From Myxococcaceae bacterium (GTDB taxonomy: Bacteria; Myxococcota; UBA727; JABDBI01): 64,000 nucleotides of DNA. Positions within the stretch are counted from its first letter, which is position 1, and every line of letters starts with the position of its first letter. The DNA lies in NCBI GenBank assembly GCA_016000045.1, contig JAECQY010000007.1:1-64000 (forward strand), written 5' to 3'. Below are positions 18,737 to 27,152 of the stretch, in pieces. Position numbers and translations under genes: made by a program. Below the pieces are notes generated by a model. The model was not told the DNA's origin. It made no database searches and saw only the letters and a list, made by a program, of their open reading frames with translations.

Positions 18737-21294
18737 CCCAAGATGAGCGCTTGAGCGTTTTCTAAGGCCTCAGACAAATTTTCTGGTTGCGTGCCGCCTG
18801 CCTGGGCGAAATCCGGTCGTCCTCCACCTTTTCCCCCAATCTTCTCTGCAAGCTTGCCAACCAAGTGGCCCGCGTGATAGCGACCTACCAAATCAGGCGT
18901 TATCGCTACCAACAAGCTGCATTTCTGAGCACTGCTTTGAAGTCCTAAAACAACAATCCCGGACTTCATTTGGTTTCGGAGCTCATCTGCAAAATGCTGG
19001 AGCTGCTTGACTTCGATATTTTCAAGTTTCTCAGCAATCAACGAGATTCCATGGCAATCTCGTATCTTCGAAACAAGCTGAGCAGCACGTTGAGATGAGT
19101 CTCGATCTTGCGCTTGCTCTAGCTTTTTTTTCAACTCTTTGAGTTCTGCTTGCAGAGCAGATAATTTTTCGACCGTTTGCGTCACAGAGCTTCCAAGCAT
19201 CTTAGCGATTTGGCTCAATGATTCATGCTCGCTCTGCCCCATCGAAACCGCAGCTTGCCCTACAACCGCCTCAATGCGCCGAACACCGGCCGCTAAAGGC
19301 CCCTCTGAAATGATTCGGAAAGATCCCATATCTCCGGTTCGAGCCACATGCGTGCCACCACACAACTCAATCGAATGCGAACCCAGCTCCACAACTCGAA
19401 CCTTTTGAGCATACTTCTCGCCAAAAAGCGCCATCGCCCCTTTTTGTTTTGCCTCCTCCAGAGGCATGATCTCGGATCGAGCCATTTTGTTTTCCAAAAT
19501 CCAAGCGTTGACCTGTCGCTCAACTTCCAGCAAGTCGGCGGGTGCAATGGCTTCAAAATGCGAAAAATCAAAACGAAGCTTTTCAAAACTCACCCAAGAT
19601 CCTTTTTGGGTTAAATGGTCTCCGAATTTTTGACGTAGAGCTGCGTGCAATAGATGCGTTGCTGAATGATGGCGTCTGATTTGATCCCGTCGCTCTGTAT
19701 CCACTCGTGCTTTCAAGAAATCACCCTCAGAGACAGAGCCAGAAAGAACTTGAACACGGTGAATCGACAACCCTGCAATTTTTTTCGTATCGAGGACTCG
19801 AATATAAGCGTCTTTGTTTTCGAGCGTGCCGGTATCTCCAATCTGGCCTCCAGACTCCGCGTAGAAGGGTGTTTTTTCCAGCAAAATCTCGTTTCCATGC
19901 ACCGCCAATACTTGAACGCCGAGTTCAGGCACATCGTCAAATTCACTCATCCCAAATTGATCCGCCCATTGTTTGTAGCGATCATCGATCCCTTTGAGAC
20001 CCAAATCCCCGGCAGAAGCCGCTTCATGGGCCTTTTTAGCCTTTTCAAACGAGACCCAATCCAGATTAAGCTTTTTTTCTTCGGCTAAAATTTCGGTCAA
20101 ATCAGCCGGAAATCCATAGGTTTCGTAAAGCTTAAAAACGACCGCTCCATCCAAACTATCTCCCGGCTTCAAGGACTTGATGGCTTGATGAAACAATTCG
20201 AGCCCACGCCCTAAGGTTCGACGGAAACTCTCTTCTTCTTGCAAAACAACTTTTTGAATTAAAGCCTTTGCTTGGTTGAGCTCCGGGTAAATGCTTTGAT
20301 ATTGAGCGACCACTTGCGCGCATACTTCCTGAAAGAACGCTTGTTTAAAACCCAATCGGGCTCCGTGCCGAATCGCGCGCCGCATAATTCGCCTCAACAC
20401 ATAGCCTCGCCCATCGTTACTTGGCAAAACTCCATCTGCAATCAAAAAAGTCGTCGCTCGGCTGTGATCCGCAATGACCCGCATGGAAACATCGTCTTCC
20501 AAATCGCTCGCTTGGTAGTTTTTTCCCGATTGACGAGCACAAAAATCGACCAAACTTTTGAGAAGATCCGTATCGTAGTTGCTTTGAAGGCCATTCAAAA
20601 TCGTGGTCACCCGCTCCAGACCCATTCCAGTATCGACGCTAGGCGCAGGCAAAGGCACGAGAGTCCCATCGGCTTTTCGCTCGTATTGCATGAACACAAG
20701 ATTCCAAAACTCCATCCGCCGATCCCCTTCATCTTCCCCTTCTCCGCGATCGTAATGAATCTCTGTACAAGGGCCGCAAGGACCCGTATCGCCCATGGAC
20801 CAAAAATTATCCGCAGCACCTTTGCGACTGATCTGGTGGCTTGGAACCCCGATTTGCTTCCAAATTTCTTCGGCTTCTGTATCGGGCGGCAAAGTGCCTT
20901 CTCCTCCAAAAACCGTTATAAAGAGCTTTTTCGGATCCATGTGAAGCTCTTGCGTCAAGAACTCCCAAGCGTAAGCACACGCCTCTTTCTTAAAGTAATC
21001 ACCAAACGAAAAATTGCCCAACATTTCAAAGAACGTATGATGTCGAGCCGTCCGACCGACGTTTTCCAGGTCATTGTGTTTTCCACCGGCTCGAACACAC
21101 TTTTGGCTGCTGGTAGCGCGGGTATAAAAGCGCTTTTCTTGACCGGTAAACACATCTTTGAATGGTACCATACCGGCGTTGACGAACAATAGGGTCGGGT
21201 CGTCCTGCGGCAGCAAGGGACTGCTCGCAATCACCTCATGGCCTTTACGATGGAAAAATTCCAAGAACTTTTGACGAATCAAAGTGCTATGCAT
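18730..21294 (-). CDS. alaS: Alanyl-tRNA synthetase
   Basis: 854 residues from the ATG at 21292-21294; the frame stays open 30 codons upstream but IRQKFLEFFHRKGHEV is the family N-terminus. The class II core includes LLPQDDPTLLFVNAGMVPFK and RTARHHTFFEMLGNFSFGDY. The editing domain has its zinc/catalytic motifs HHSATHLLHAAL and CGGTHVARTGDMG, and the C-Ala domain ends with GGKGGGRPDFAQAGG. It charges tRNA-Ala and clears Ser/Gly mischarging. Monocistronic on the minus strand. Confidence 0.97.
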   Translation of the reverse strand: MHSTLIRQKFLEFFHRKGHEVIASSPLLPQDDPTLLFVNAGMVPFKDVFTGQEKRFYTRATSSQKCVRAGGKHNDLENVGRTARHHTFFEMLGNFSFGDYFKKEACAYAWEFLTQELHMDPKKLFITVFGGEGTLPPDTEAEEIWKQIGVPSHQISRKGAADNFWSMGDTGPCGPCTEIHYDRGEGEDEGDRRMEFWNLVFMQYERKADGTLVPLPAPSVDTGMGLERVTTILNGLQSNYDTDLLKSLVDFCARQSGKNYQASDLEDDVSMRVIADHSRATTFLIADGVLPSNDGRGYVLRRIMRRAIRHGARLGFKQAFFQEVCAQVVAQYQSIYPELNQAKALIQKVVLQEEESFRRTLGRGLELFHQAIKSLKPGDSLDGAVVFKLYETYGFPADLTEILAEEKKLNLDWVSFEKAKKAHEAASAGDLGLKGIDDRYKQWADQFGMSEFDDVPELGVQVLAVHGNEILLEKTPFYAESGGQIGDTGTLENKDAYIRVLDTKKIAGLSIHRVQVLSGSVSEGDFLKARVDTERRDQIRRHHSATHLLHAALRQKFGDHLTQKGSWVSFEKLRFDFSHFEAIAPADLLEVERQVNAWILENKMARSEIMPLEEAKQKGAMALFGEKYAQKVRVVELGSHSIELCGGTHVARTGDMGSFRIISEGPLAAGVRRIEAVVGQAAVSMGQSEHESLSQIAKMLGSSVTQTVEKLSALQAELKELKKKLEQAQDRDSSQRAAQLVSKIRDCHGISLIAEKLENIEVKQLQHFADELRNQMKSGIVVLGLQSSAQKCSLLVAITPDLVGRYHAGHLVGKLAEKIGGKGGGRPDFAQAGGTQPENLSEALENAQALILGQ

Positions 21295-21363
21295 GCAGCC
21301 TACTTTAACAGGTATCGTTGAGAATGAGTAGAGAGCCTCAGCACGAAAGAAAAGCGACTTCGC

Positions 21364-21409
21364 TTGACAACCCTGTAATTTCAAAGTTAAACTTTGAAAA
21401 TGCAGGGTT
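21364..21409 (+). promoter_or_regulatory. Palindromic promoter/operator before the AAA ATPase gene
   Basis: A perfect -35-like TTGACA (21364-21369) is followed 17 bases later by a poor -10 (TTAAAC). Over the spacer and -10 lies a perfect 19-base palindrome (21380-21398: TTCAAAGTT-A-AACTTTGAA), nested inside outer arms AACCCTG (21369-21375) and CAGGGTT (21403-21409). The ATG at 21400-21402 lies in the outer loop edge, so mRNA from here would be nearly leaderless. Autoregulation is inference. Confidence 0.45.
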
Positions 21410-21468
21410 TAAAAAGAAATGCATTAGAATCAATCTCTTATCTACTTAAAAATTTCCCCTGAGTCGCT
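21400..21468 (+). other. 5' end of the AAA ATPase gene, interrupted by TGA
   Basis: From ATG 21400 the frame of the downstream ATPase reads MQGLKRNALESISYLLKNFP, then TGA (21460-21462), then VALLGPRQVGKTT. The pre-P-loop helix and the FP-x-V-x-LLGPRQVGK consensus of this family are thus intact apart from a stop in place of one hydrophobic residue. Translation would need readthrough or restart at TTG 21469, which would delete this helix. Confidence 0.7.
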
Positions 21469-22626
21469 TTGTTAGGTCCGCGCCAGGTGGGTAAGACGAC
21501 CCTCATGGGGCAGTTGCAGCCAGATCAGCCACTTTTTGATTTGGAGCGGCAAAGCGATTTCTCTCGAATTTCCTATGATCCTGAGTTTTTTCTGTACAGC
21601 GAAAAAAGCCCGATTAAAATTGACGAGGCTCAGCTCCTCCCGACCCTATTCCCAGCTCTACGAGTCGCCATAGACAAAAATCGAAAGCAAAATGGCCAAT
21701 ACTTGATCTCAGGTTCCAGCTCTCCTGAGCTTCTTTCGAAAATTACGGAGACACTCGCAGGTCGAGTAGCTCTCTTTGAGGTGTGCGGGTTTTCACTGGC
21801 AGAGTCATACTCAAAGCCTGTCTCTGAATTTTACCAAGCGATCATTCAGAACAGGCCTGATGACTTACTGGCCCTAAAGCCTCGCTACACCTTTGAAGAA
21901 CTTTCCGCTCATTGCCTCTCGGGCGGCTATCCGGAAGCCGTGACAAGCTCGGATCTCCGCTTTAAGACTTTGTGGTTCGAAAACTACCTTGAAACCTACG
22001 TTAAACGAGATGTTCGAACCCTATTCCCAGGCATTTCTTCGGAAACATTTCAGCGATTTGTTCGAATGTTGGCAACTGCATCGGGGCAACAAATTAATTT
22101 TTCTACTTTCGCCCGATCCCTGGAGGTTTCCCAACCGACAGCAAAAAACTACTTTAGAATTGCCGAAGGAACCTTTCTCTGGCGCTACCTTGAAAGTTAC
22201 CATAGCAGTTCTATGAAACGAGCCCTCAAGACTCCAAAGGGATACTTGCGTGACACCGGACTTCTCTGCCACATGCTTGGAATCTCAAACATCAGCAATT
22301 TAAGGGCGCATCCGCATTTTGGTTACGTTTGGGAAATATTTGTCATCGAGCAAATCGTCAAAGAATTCCAAAATCAACTCATCAAAGTAACTCCCAGTTA
22401 CTATCGCACTCAAGATCAAGCAGAAGTCGATTTGCTACTGGAAGGACCGTTTGGCTTAGTTCCGATTGAAATTAAAGCAGGCATGAAAACCGAGCTCCGC
22501 CATCTGCGTTCGCTTCAAAGTTTCGTAGAACAAAATGCTTGTCCATTTGGGCTTGTCGTCAACAATTCCCTGAACCCATCCTATCTATCTCGAAATATCA
22601 TTCAGATCCCGGCAGGTTGCCTCTAG
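21469..22626 (+). CDS. AAA ATPase with DUF4143-type C-terminal domain (N-terminus broken)
   Basis: 385 residues from TTG 21469. Walker A is GPRQVGKTTL; Walker B/sensor IKIDEAQLLP and YLISGSSSPEL follow. The middle winged-helix (FARSLEVSQPTAKNYFRIAE) and the C-terminal PD-(D/E)xK-like block (QAEVDLLLEG, VPIEIKAG) match the solitary AAA_14-DUF4143 ATPases common in bacterial and archaeal genomes, whose role is unknown and which are often horizontally acquired. The true start at 21400 is separated by an in-frame TGA, so it is probably a young pseudogene or a truncated product. Confidence 0.75.
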   Translation: MLGPRQVGKTTLMGQLQPDQPLFDLERQSDFSRISYDPEFFLYSEKSPIKIDEAQLLPTLFPALRVAIDKNRKQNGQYLISGSSSPELLSKITETLAGRVALFEVCGFSLAESYSKPVSEFYQAIIQNRPDDLLALKPRYTFEELSAHCLSGGYPEAVTSSDLRFKTLWFENYLETYVKRDVRTLFPGISSETFQRFVRMLATASGQQINFSTFARSLEVSQPTAKNYFRIAEGTFLWRYLESYHSSSMKRALKTPKGYLRDTGLLCHMLGISNISNLRAHPHFGYVWEIFVIEQIVKEFQNQLIKVTPSYYRTQDQAEVDLLLEGPFGLVPIEIKAGMKTELRHLRSLQSFVEQNACPFGLVVNNSLNPSYLSRNIIQIPAGCL

Positions 22627-22684
22627 TGCAAGGAAGCAAGATCCTCCCCGGATGAAAGGAAAGTGCTGACGCGTTACAGCGCAT

Positions 22685-23254
22685 ATGGCAACAGCGCGCG
22701 ACACTCTTTTCGAAGACCTCCAAATACTCTTCCAAACACCTCGTTCCCAAAACGCTGAAAGCTCTATTCTGAATTTACTGAAACGCTTTCGAGTCCAATT
22801 TAAGCCAGGTTCTGAACCTTCAACGCACACCGCTCGAAAAAGTCTCCTGGATCAGCTCAAAGCATTGTGGGAGGCAAAGCAAGCAGGCGACCGGCATAGG
22901 GCCCTCTCGAAAACATTGGACAGCTTTCGCATGCAGGTCAAAGCTTCCTCGGGGAAAAAAAGCGCTGCCAAATCTTTTGAAGAAATGATATCGAAGAAAA
23001 GCAGCAGCAACTTTCGCGTTGGCCAGCCTCTGGCCGGGGGACCTCAGAGGCGTGATCGCATTCGAGGGGAATGCCCAAAGTGTCGAGGCATGGGAGTTGT
23101 GTTGGCTCGATCTTATCATGGTGATGAATATCTTTCGTGCATCTACTGCGGGTATCAGACGTATCGAACGGCCATGGGGCCTGAGTTCGATTTGCCTTTG
23201 GCAGCGGAACTTCTTAACCGTCGCTTTGATGATCGCCAAGAGCAGCTTGCTTAG
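22685..23254 (+). CDS. Basic helical protein with C-terminal zinc ribbon
   Basis: 189 residues. The first 130 are helical and lysine/arginine-rich (SLLDQLKALWEAKQAGDRHR). Residues about 130-158 hold a zinc-ribbon, CPKC then, 20 residues on, CIYC-GYQTYRT. It may bind nucleic acid, but no family is recognised. Its end overlaps the start of the multihaem lipoprotein by 26 bases, which suggests one transcript. Confidence 0.55.
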   Translation: MATARDTLFEDLQILFQTPRSQNAESSILNLLKRFRVQFKPGSEPSTHTARKSLLDQLKALWEAKQAGDRHRALSKTLDSFRMQVKASSGKKSAAKSFEEMISKKSSSNFRVGQPLAGGPQRRDRIRGECPKCRGMGVVLARSYHGDEYLSCIYCGYQTYRTAMGPEFDLPLAAELLNRRFDDRQEQLA

Positions 23255-24650
23255 CTTCATGCTGATGGCTTCTGCCTGCACTTGTCAGAGCCCTCCCCTG
23301 CAACCCACTCTTGTATTCACCACCAACTTCAACGGGTGGGTTGAGCCCTGTGGCTGCACCGCGGACCCTTTGGGAGGCATCGCACGGCTGGCGACTTTGC
23401 TCAAACAGTATCCCAAAGCCTGGTGGATTGATGCAGGGAACACACTGAACGATCCAACAGCCCAAGAAGCTTGCCCGGATGCCGAGAAATCCGACCTCCT
23501 GCTTAAAACGCTCAAAACACTGGGCTGCCGAGGCACGGTTTTAAAAGTGGGCGAGGCCAAATCCATGTTTGCATCGGCTGGAATACCCATCCTCAGTTCG
23601 TCGGGGTTTGCGGTTATAGAACCTCGACCGGGACTCAAAGTAGGCATTGCCAATATCAGCAGAAAGGAACTGGAAGCCAAAAACTCCGAGTGGGCAAAGC
23701 TTTCTTTGGTGATTTGGGGACAAGCACCGGGCAGCGAGCTGTACCCTCCCTTTCGCCTTGGCCCAAAAGGTCCTTTTGTTTTTTCGGCAGGCTCTCAGGG
23801 ACAACACCTAGGGGTTCTTGAAATCGTCAACTGGAAAACCGGGGTGGCTGCTCCACTCGATCTGGATGATTCAAAAAGCCAGCGCGATCAAGAGGTGATG
23901 CTACTCAAAAATCGAATCGATTCACTTCAAAAAATGCCACACTCTGAGTTCATCAAAAACCGGATCCAGCTTGCCAAAAGTGAGTTGTCCACCATTCAAA
24001 AAAAACCTTTAAAAAGGCCCGAAGGCCCCTTTATACGATTTCAAGCCATCCCAATCCGAAAAGAAATCAAGCCGGATCCCCAAATTGCCAAGAGCTTAAA
24101 GGCTTACGAAGACAATCTTCCCAAACGACTAGCAGCTTGCGAATCTGGGATTCAATGCCCAACGCTCAAAACCGGAGAAGCTTCTTACGTCGGAGCCGAA
24201 AGCTGCAAAACTTGTCATTCAGCGGCTTATGAATTCTGGAAAAAAGCGGTTGTCGAAGTCACTGGCAAAGATGAACAGGGCCGGATCATCAAAACACTGT
24301 CAGGACATTCCGTTGCTTGGAAGACGCTTCAAGATAAGAATAAAGCCCTCGATCGCAACTGCATCGGATGCCACAGCGTGGGTTTCATGAAGCCCGGCGG
24401 CTATTGCAAAGCAGAAGAAGTAGACTTTCGAGGAGACGTTCAATGTGAATCTTGCCATGGGCCTGGAAGCTTACACGCTCAAGACGGCGATAAATCGAAA
24501 ATCCAAAAGTCGGTTCCTGAAAGCCATTGCCGATCTTGTCACCATGTTCCCCATATTCCAAGCGAACAATCGTTTGTGTATCGAGATAAACTCAAGGTGA
24601 TTTTAGGGCCTGGGCATGGGGAATCGCTCTTGTTGAAGCTTAATAAGTAG
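23229..24650 (+). CDS. Tetrahaem c-type cytochrome lipoprotein with phosphoesterase-like N-domain
   Basis: 473 residues from ATG 23229; the longer frame from 23019 would hide the signal. MIAKSSLLSFMLMASAC is a lipoprotein signal with Cys at the cleavage site. The N-domain begins TNFNGWVEPCGCTADPLGGIARLATLLK, a start seen in deltaproteobacterial proteins related to 5'-nucleotidase/metallophosphatases but here without obvious metal ligands. The C-terminal part (about 330-450) carries four CxxCH haem sites: CKTCH, CIGCH, CESCH, CRSCH. Expected to move electrons in the periplasm or at the outer surface. Followed 15 bases later by ferredoxin. Confidence 0.78.
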   Translation: MIAKSSLLSFMLMASACTCQSPPLQPTLVFTTNFNGWVEPCGCTADPLGGIARLATLLKQYPKAWWIDAGNTLNDPTAQEACPDAEKSDLLLKTLKTLGCRGTVLKVGEAKSMFASAGIPILSSSGFAVIEPRPGLKVGIANISRKELEAKNSEWAKLSLVIWGQAPGSELYPPFRLGPKGPFVFSAGSQGQHLGVLEIVNWKTGVAAPLDLDDSKSQRDQEVMLLKNRIDSLQKMPHSEFIKNRIQLAKSELSTIQKKPLKRPEGPFIRFQAIPIRKEIKPDPQIAKSLKAYEDNLPKRLAACESGIQCPTLKTGEASYVGAESCKTCHSAAYEFWKKAVVEVTGKDEQGRIIKTLSGHSVAWKTLQDKNKALDRNCIGCHSVGFMKPGGYCKAEEVDFRGDVQCESCHGPGSLHAQDGDKSKIQKSVPESHCRSCHHVPHIPSEQSFVYRDKLKVILGPGHGESLLLKLNK

Positions 24651-24665
24651 GTTACACGCTGCTTT

Positions 24666-24974
24666 ATGACGTTTGTAGTGACCGATAATTGTCAGCGTTG
24701 CCGTTTTACCGACTGCGTGTCGGTGTGCCCTGTGGACTGTTTTTATGGAGACGCCGAACAGCTCTACATCAATCCAGACGAATGCATTGACTGCGGAGCC
24801 TGTGAGCCTGAATGTCCAGTAAGCGCTATTTACGACGAATCCAATCTTCCGCCCGAAAAACAGTTCTGGTTAGCCATCAACGCTGAGCGGGCTGGGCAAT
24901 GCGAAAATATCACCCAAAAGCAAGATCCGCTCCCGACAGCTGAGCAACGCAAAAAAGAACTTGGGTTTGAATAG
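24666..24974 (+). CDS. fdxA: Seven-iron ferredoxin (FdxA type)
   Basis: 102 residues. [19 protein letters not shown] supplies the 3Fe-4S ligands plus one shared Cys, and [19 protein letters not shown] the 4Fe-4S cluster, the classic 7Fe arrangement. [20 protein letters not shown] is the family tail. A soluble low-potential electron carrier of broad use. It follows the multihaem lipoprotein and ends at a hairpin terminator. Confidence 0.92.
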   Translation: MTFVVTDNCQRCRFTDCVSVCPVDCFYGDAEQLYINPDECIDCGACEPECPVSAIYDESNLPPEKQFWLAINAERAGQCENITQKQDPLPTAEQRKKELGFE

Positions 24975-25014
24975 AACAGCGAACTAACCCAGGACAATCC
25001 AGAAAATGAATCTT

Positions 25015-25048
25015 CCCTCTCCTGTTGGGAGAGGGCGTCTAGTTTTTT
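25015..25048 (+). terminator. Hairpin terminator after ferredoxin
   Basis: CCCTCTCC (25015-25022), a five-base loop and GGAGAGGG (25028-25035) form a perfect 8-bp stem; six T follow at 25043-25048 after a seven-base spacer, so termination may be partial. Confidence 0.6.
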
Positions 25049-25069
25049 GCGATCGCCCTGCGAACTGAC

Positions 25070-26257
25070 TCAGCGAACACAACGGACATAGTAAACATTG
25101 CTCATATGGTCGCTCTCGACCTGCCCACTATAAAAGTAAAGCAACCATGCGTAGCCGCCAACCAGCGTATTGGACCAATACCACGATTGGTCATCTTCTT
25201 CTAAGGCACTACGTTGTTGATACAGCGCTTCTAATTCCCAAATCGTTGGCAACCTCCACCCTTCTGATGAGTGGCTCGCGGCGTAAGCTTCAGCCTCTTC
25301 AAAAGTCATTAGTTGCGAACTCCGAGCGCTCCATTCCAGGGCAGGTACGTCCTGAGATGCGCGTGGCCCTGGATAGCTATCTTCTGCTCGACTCAGCGGA
25401 TCCACTCGCATCGACTGAGTGCGAACGCTATTGAAGGAAAATACATGGAGGGTAAGAGCTTCACGCACCGACCCATCGATCTCGCCTTGCAGATTGAATA
25501 GCTGAGCCAGCTGCTGATGCATCTCTAATTGATCCTTTTCCAAATCATCATCATGCGTTTGCTCTAAGAGCCGTTCAAGATGACGGCTCAACACATTGCG
25601 AAGTTCCTGATCCGAACCCACTTCAGGGCTCTGCAAAACTTGCCTCAGCACCAAGATCAGATCTTTCGAACTAGGTTTTTTCCTCTTGAAAAAGGGCTCA
25701 TTCGTCTCCCCAGGAGCCCAAGGATCGGATAAGTCCTGGCCCACATCGCCAGCAAAAGGCTCCGATTGAGGCGATGGGTCGCCCGCACCGGGAATGAAAC
25801 ATATTCCCGGTACCGAATGTTTTTCCCCAGACACAGGCAAAGATAATTCGCCCGGTGCTGCATCTGTCAGGTCTAAGCCCATCTCCAAAGCTCTTTCTTG
25901 ACGTTTCTCAGGCAAAGTACCGAGCTCAATCAGTCGCAAGAGCTCTTCTTCTGCTGCCTCACAAGCCTTGCCGATTTGGCGCAGTCGGTGAATCTCTCGT
26001 CGAAGTTCTTTGATACGGTTATTGCGCTGGCTCATTTGCGCGATGTAGTCGTCGCCGATGCGAGTCAGCGGCACCCAAGCCGAACCCAGCGAGAAGAGCT
26101 TTAGCTCTCGAACGCTATCTCGGATCTGCTGACCCATTCGAGCCATCTCGGACCTAGCATCTTGCAACCAAGCAGGACGATGCCCGAACAAATTCCAAGC
26201 TAACAAATTGGGAGACAGGGCAAAAACAAAAAAAATAGAAACGAAGATTGGATTCAT
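25070..26257 (-). CDS. Secreted DUF1566 (Lcl_C) protein with long helical N-region
   Basis: 395 residues from ATG 26257 (an upstream start at 26386 would hide the signal MNPIFVSIFFVFALSPNLLA). Residues about 20-110 are coiled-coil-like (MSQRNNRIKELRREIHRLR), about 200-290 again helical. The C-terminal ~110 residues are the short DUF1566 form seen throughout this window: MTFEEAEAYAASHSSEGW, RLPTIWELEALYQQ, WYWSNT, ending YVRCVR. DUF1566 is a C-type-lectin-like fold of secreted proteins, often binding or surface-exposed. It is the only family member here with a long extra N-domain and lies 6 kb from the arrays. Confidence 0.75.
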   Translation of the reverse strand: MNPIFVSIFFVFALSPNLLAWNLFGHRPAWLQDARSEMARMGQQIRDSVRELKLFSLGSAWVPLTRIGDDYIAQMSQRNNRIKELRREIHRLRQIGKACEAAEEELLRLIELGTLPEKRQERALEMGLDLTDAAPGELSLPVSGEKHSVPGICFIPGAGDPSPQSEPFAGDVGQDLSDPWAPGETNEPFFKRKKPSSKDLILVLRQVLQSPEVGSDQELRNVLSRHLERLLEQTHDDDLEKDQLEMHQQLAQLFNLQGEIDGSVREALTLHVFSFNSVRTQSMRVDPLSRAEDSYPGPRASQDVPALEWSARSSQLMTFEEAEAYAASHSSEGWRLPTIWELEALYQQRSALEEDDQSWYWSNTLVGGYAWLLYFYSGQVESDHMSNVYYVRCVR

Positions 26258-26423
26258 ATTAAACAAGACTTTCCTCTCATTGATGAAGTTATTCGAAAAC
26301 CTACTCTTCTGGTCGTACACTCTGTTTGGTAGAATTGTGAATATTTGCTTAACAAGCAAGCATGAACCTGTGCTGGGATTCTCCATTCCCCAGCAACAAG
26401 GCGGAGCTGTTTCACACCAAAAG

Positions 26424-26440
26424 CATCCGCGAAGCGGATG
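26424..26440 (-). terminator. Perfect short hairpin, possible terminator
   Basis: CATCCGC-GAA-GCGGATG, a 7-bp stem with a 3-base loop, lies 27 bases past the stop of the minus-strand gene at 26467; on that strand it is followed by CTTTTGG, a weak U-tract. Confidence 0.4.
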
Positions 26441-26466
26441 AAAAGAGTGAACAGCATCCTGGATTT

Positions 26467-26865
26467 CTACTGTTGCTCTTTTTGAACAACAATCTGATTT
26501 TTTTCAAATTTAACGGAAATAAGCTCGCCTTTTTCAATCTTCAGAGAGTTCAAGGGAAGACGCAAAAATGGCCCCGAGTTATGAACACGCTGAGCTCGAT
26601 AGATTCTTCGAGAACCCTCTTTCGGAGTGGCTCTTCCGCGATGAGTGGGTAGATTTTGAACCACCCAGCGCTCAAAAGAATCAAGATTGATCTGTTTGTT
26701 AACAGCCAAAGCTCTAAGAGCTTTCTTGATTGCAATCGAGCTAGCAGTACCTCCTGCGTAGAGCTTTGAGATTGCAGAGACCCCTTCGCTTAAGTAAACA
26801 ATCTGTAAATCTTTATATGAGGACTTTTGTCGTCTGGATTTTTGTATTTCTTTGTGTAGATGCAT
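26467..26865 (-). CDS. Hypothetical basic protein with AbrB-like C-terminal strand pattern
   Basis: 132 residues from ATG 26865 (GGAA six bases upstream; TTG 26877 also open). The N-terminus is basic (KEIQKSRRQKSSYKDLQ); the middle is helical (GGTASSIAIKKALRALA). The last 35 residues (RLPLNSLKIEKGELISVKF, EKNQIVVQKEQQ) have the alternating pattern of a swapped-hairpin AbrB/SpoVT strand set, which suggests DNA binding, but the match is only by eye. No signal peptide. It stands alone between DUF1566 and DUF721 genes. Confidence 0.45.
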   Translation of the reverse strand: MHLHKEIQKSRRQKSSYKDLQIVYLSEGVSAISKLYAGGTASSIAIKKALRALAVNKQINLDSFERWVVQNLPTHRGRATPKEGSRRIYRAQRVHNSGPFLRLPLNSLKIEKGELISVKFEKNQIVVQKEQQ

Positions 26866-27152
26866 TATGCGTTCCAATAAAGCATACTGACGCTAATCAG
26901 ACAACTAGAAATACTTTACCGACGTCGTATAAATCGAAATGAGCCCTTTTTCCTGTGTCAGCACAACCTTTGTCGCGATTTTCATTGATATCTTTCGGTG
27001 TTTTAACTATTCATTGGGGGTGCTGGATAATAAAGACACCCGATAGAAGCAACGCTTGAACCATTTTTTGAGAGCTGACGCAAAAGCTTCGAGAGATCTG
27101 TAAAGTGGATGGATCTGTTTACGATATCGATTTCATTCCCACTGGAAACTTC
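26866..27152 (+). other. Intergenic stretch with no gene seen
   Basis: About 290 bases between two minus-strand genes. I see no ORF of coding character, no tRNA fold and no clear terminator; the right part reads as AT-rich promoter-like DNA for the gene ending at 26467. Confidence 0.4.

Noticed and set aside
19666-21192. Long plus-strand frames opposite alaS
   Set aside because: They mirror a strongly conserved alaS frame and have no motifs, ribosome sites or sensible composition.
23019-24650. 543-residue start for the multihaem protein
   Set aside because: The extra 70 residues overlap the zinc-ribbon gene in another frame and would bury a good lipoprotein signal; ATG 23229 fits better.
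25015-25035. Hairpin as a REP or CRISPR-type repeat
   Set aside because: Only one copy is visible; its place after a stop codon fits a terminator.
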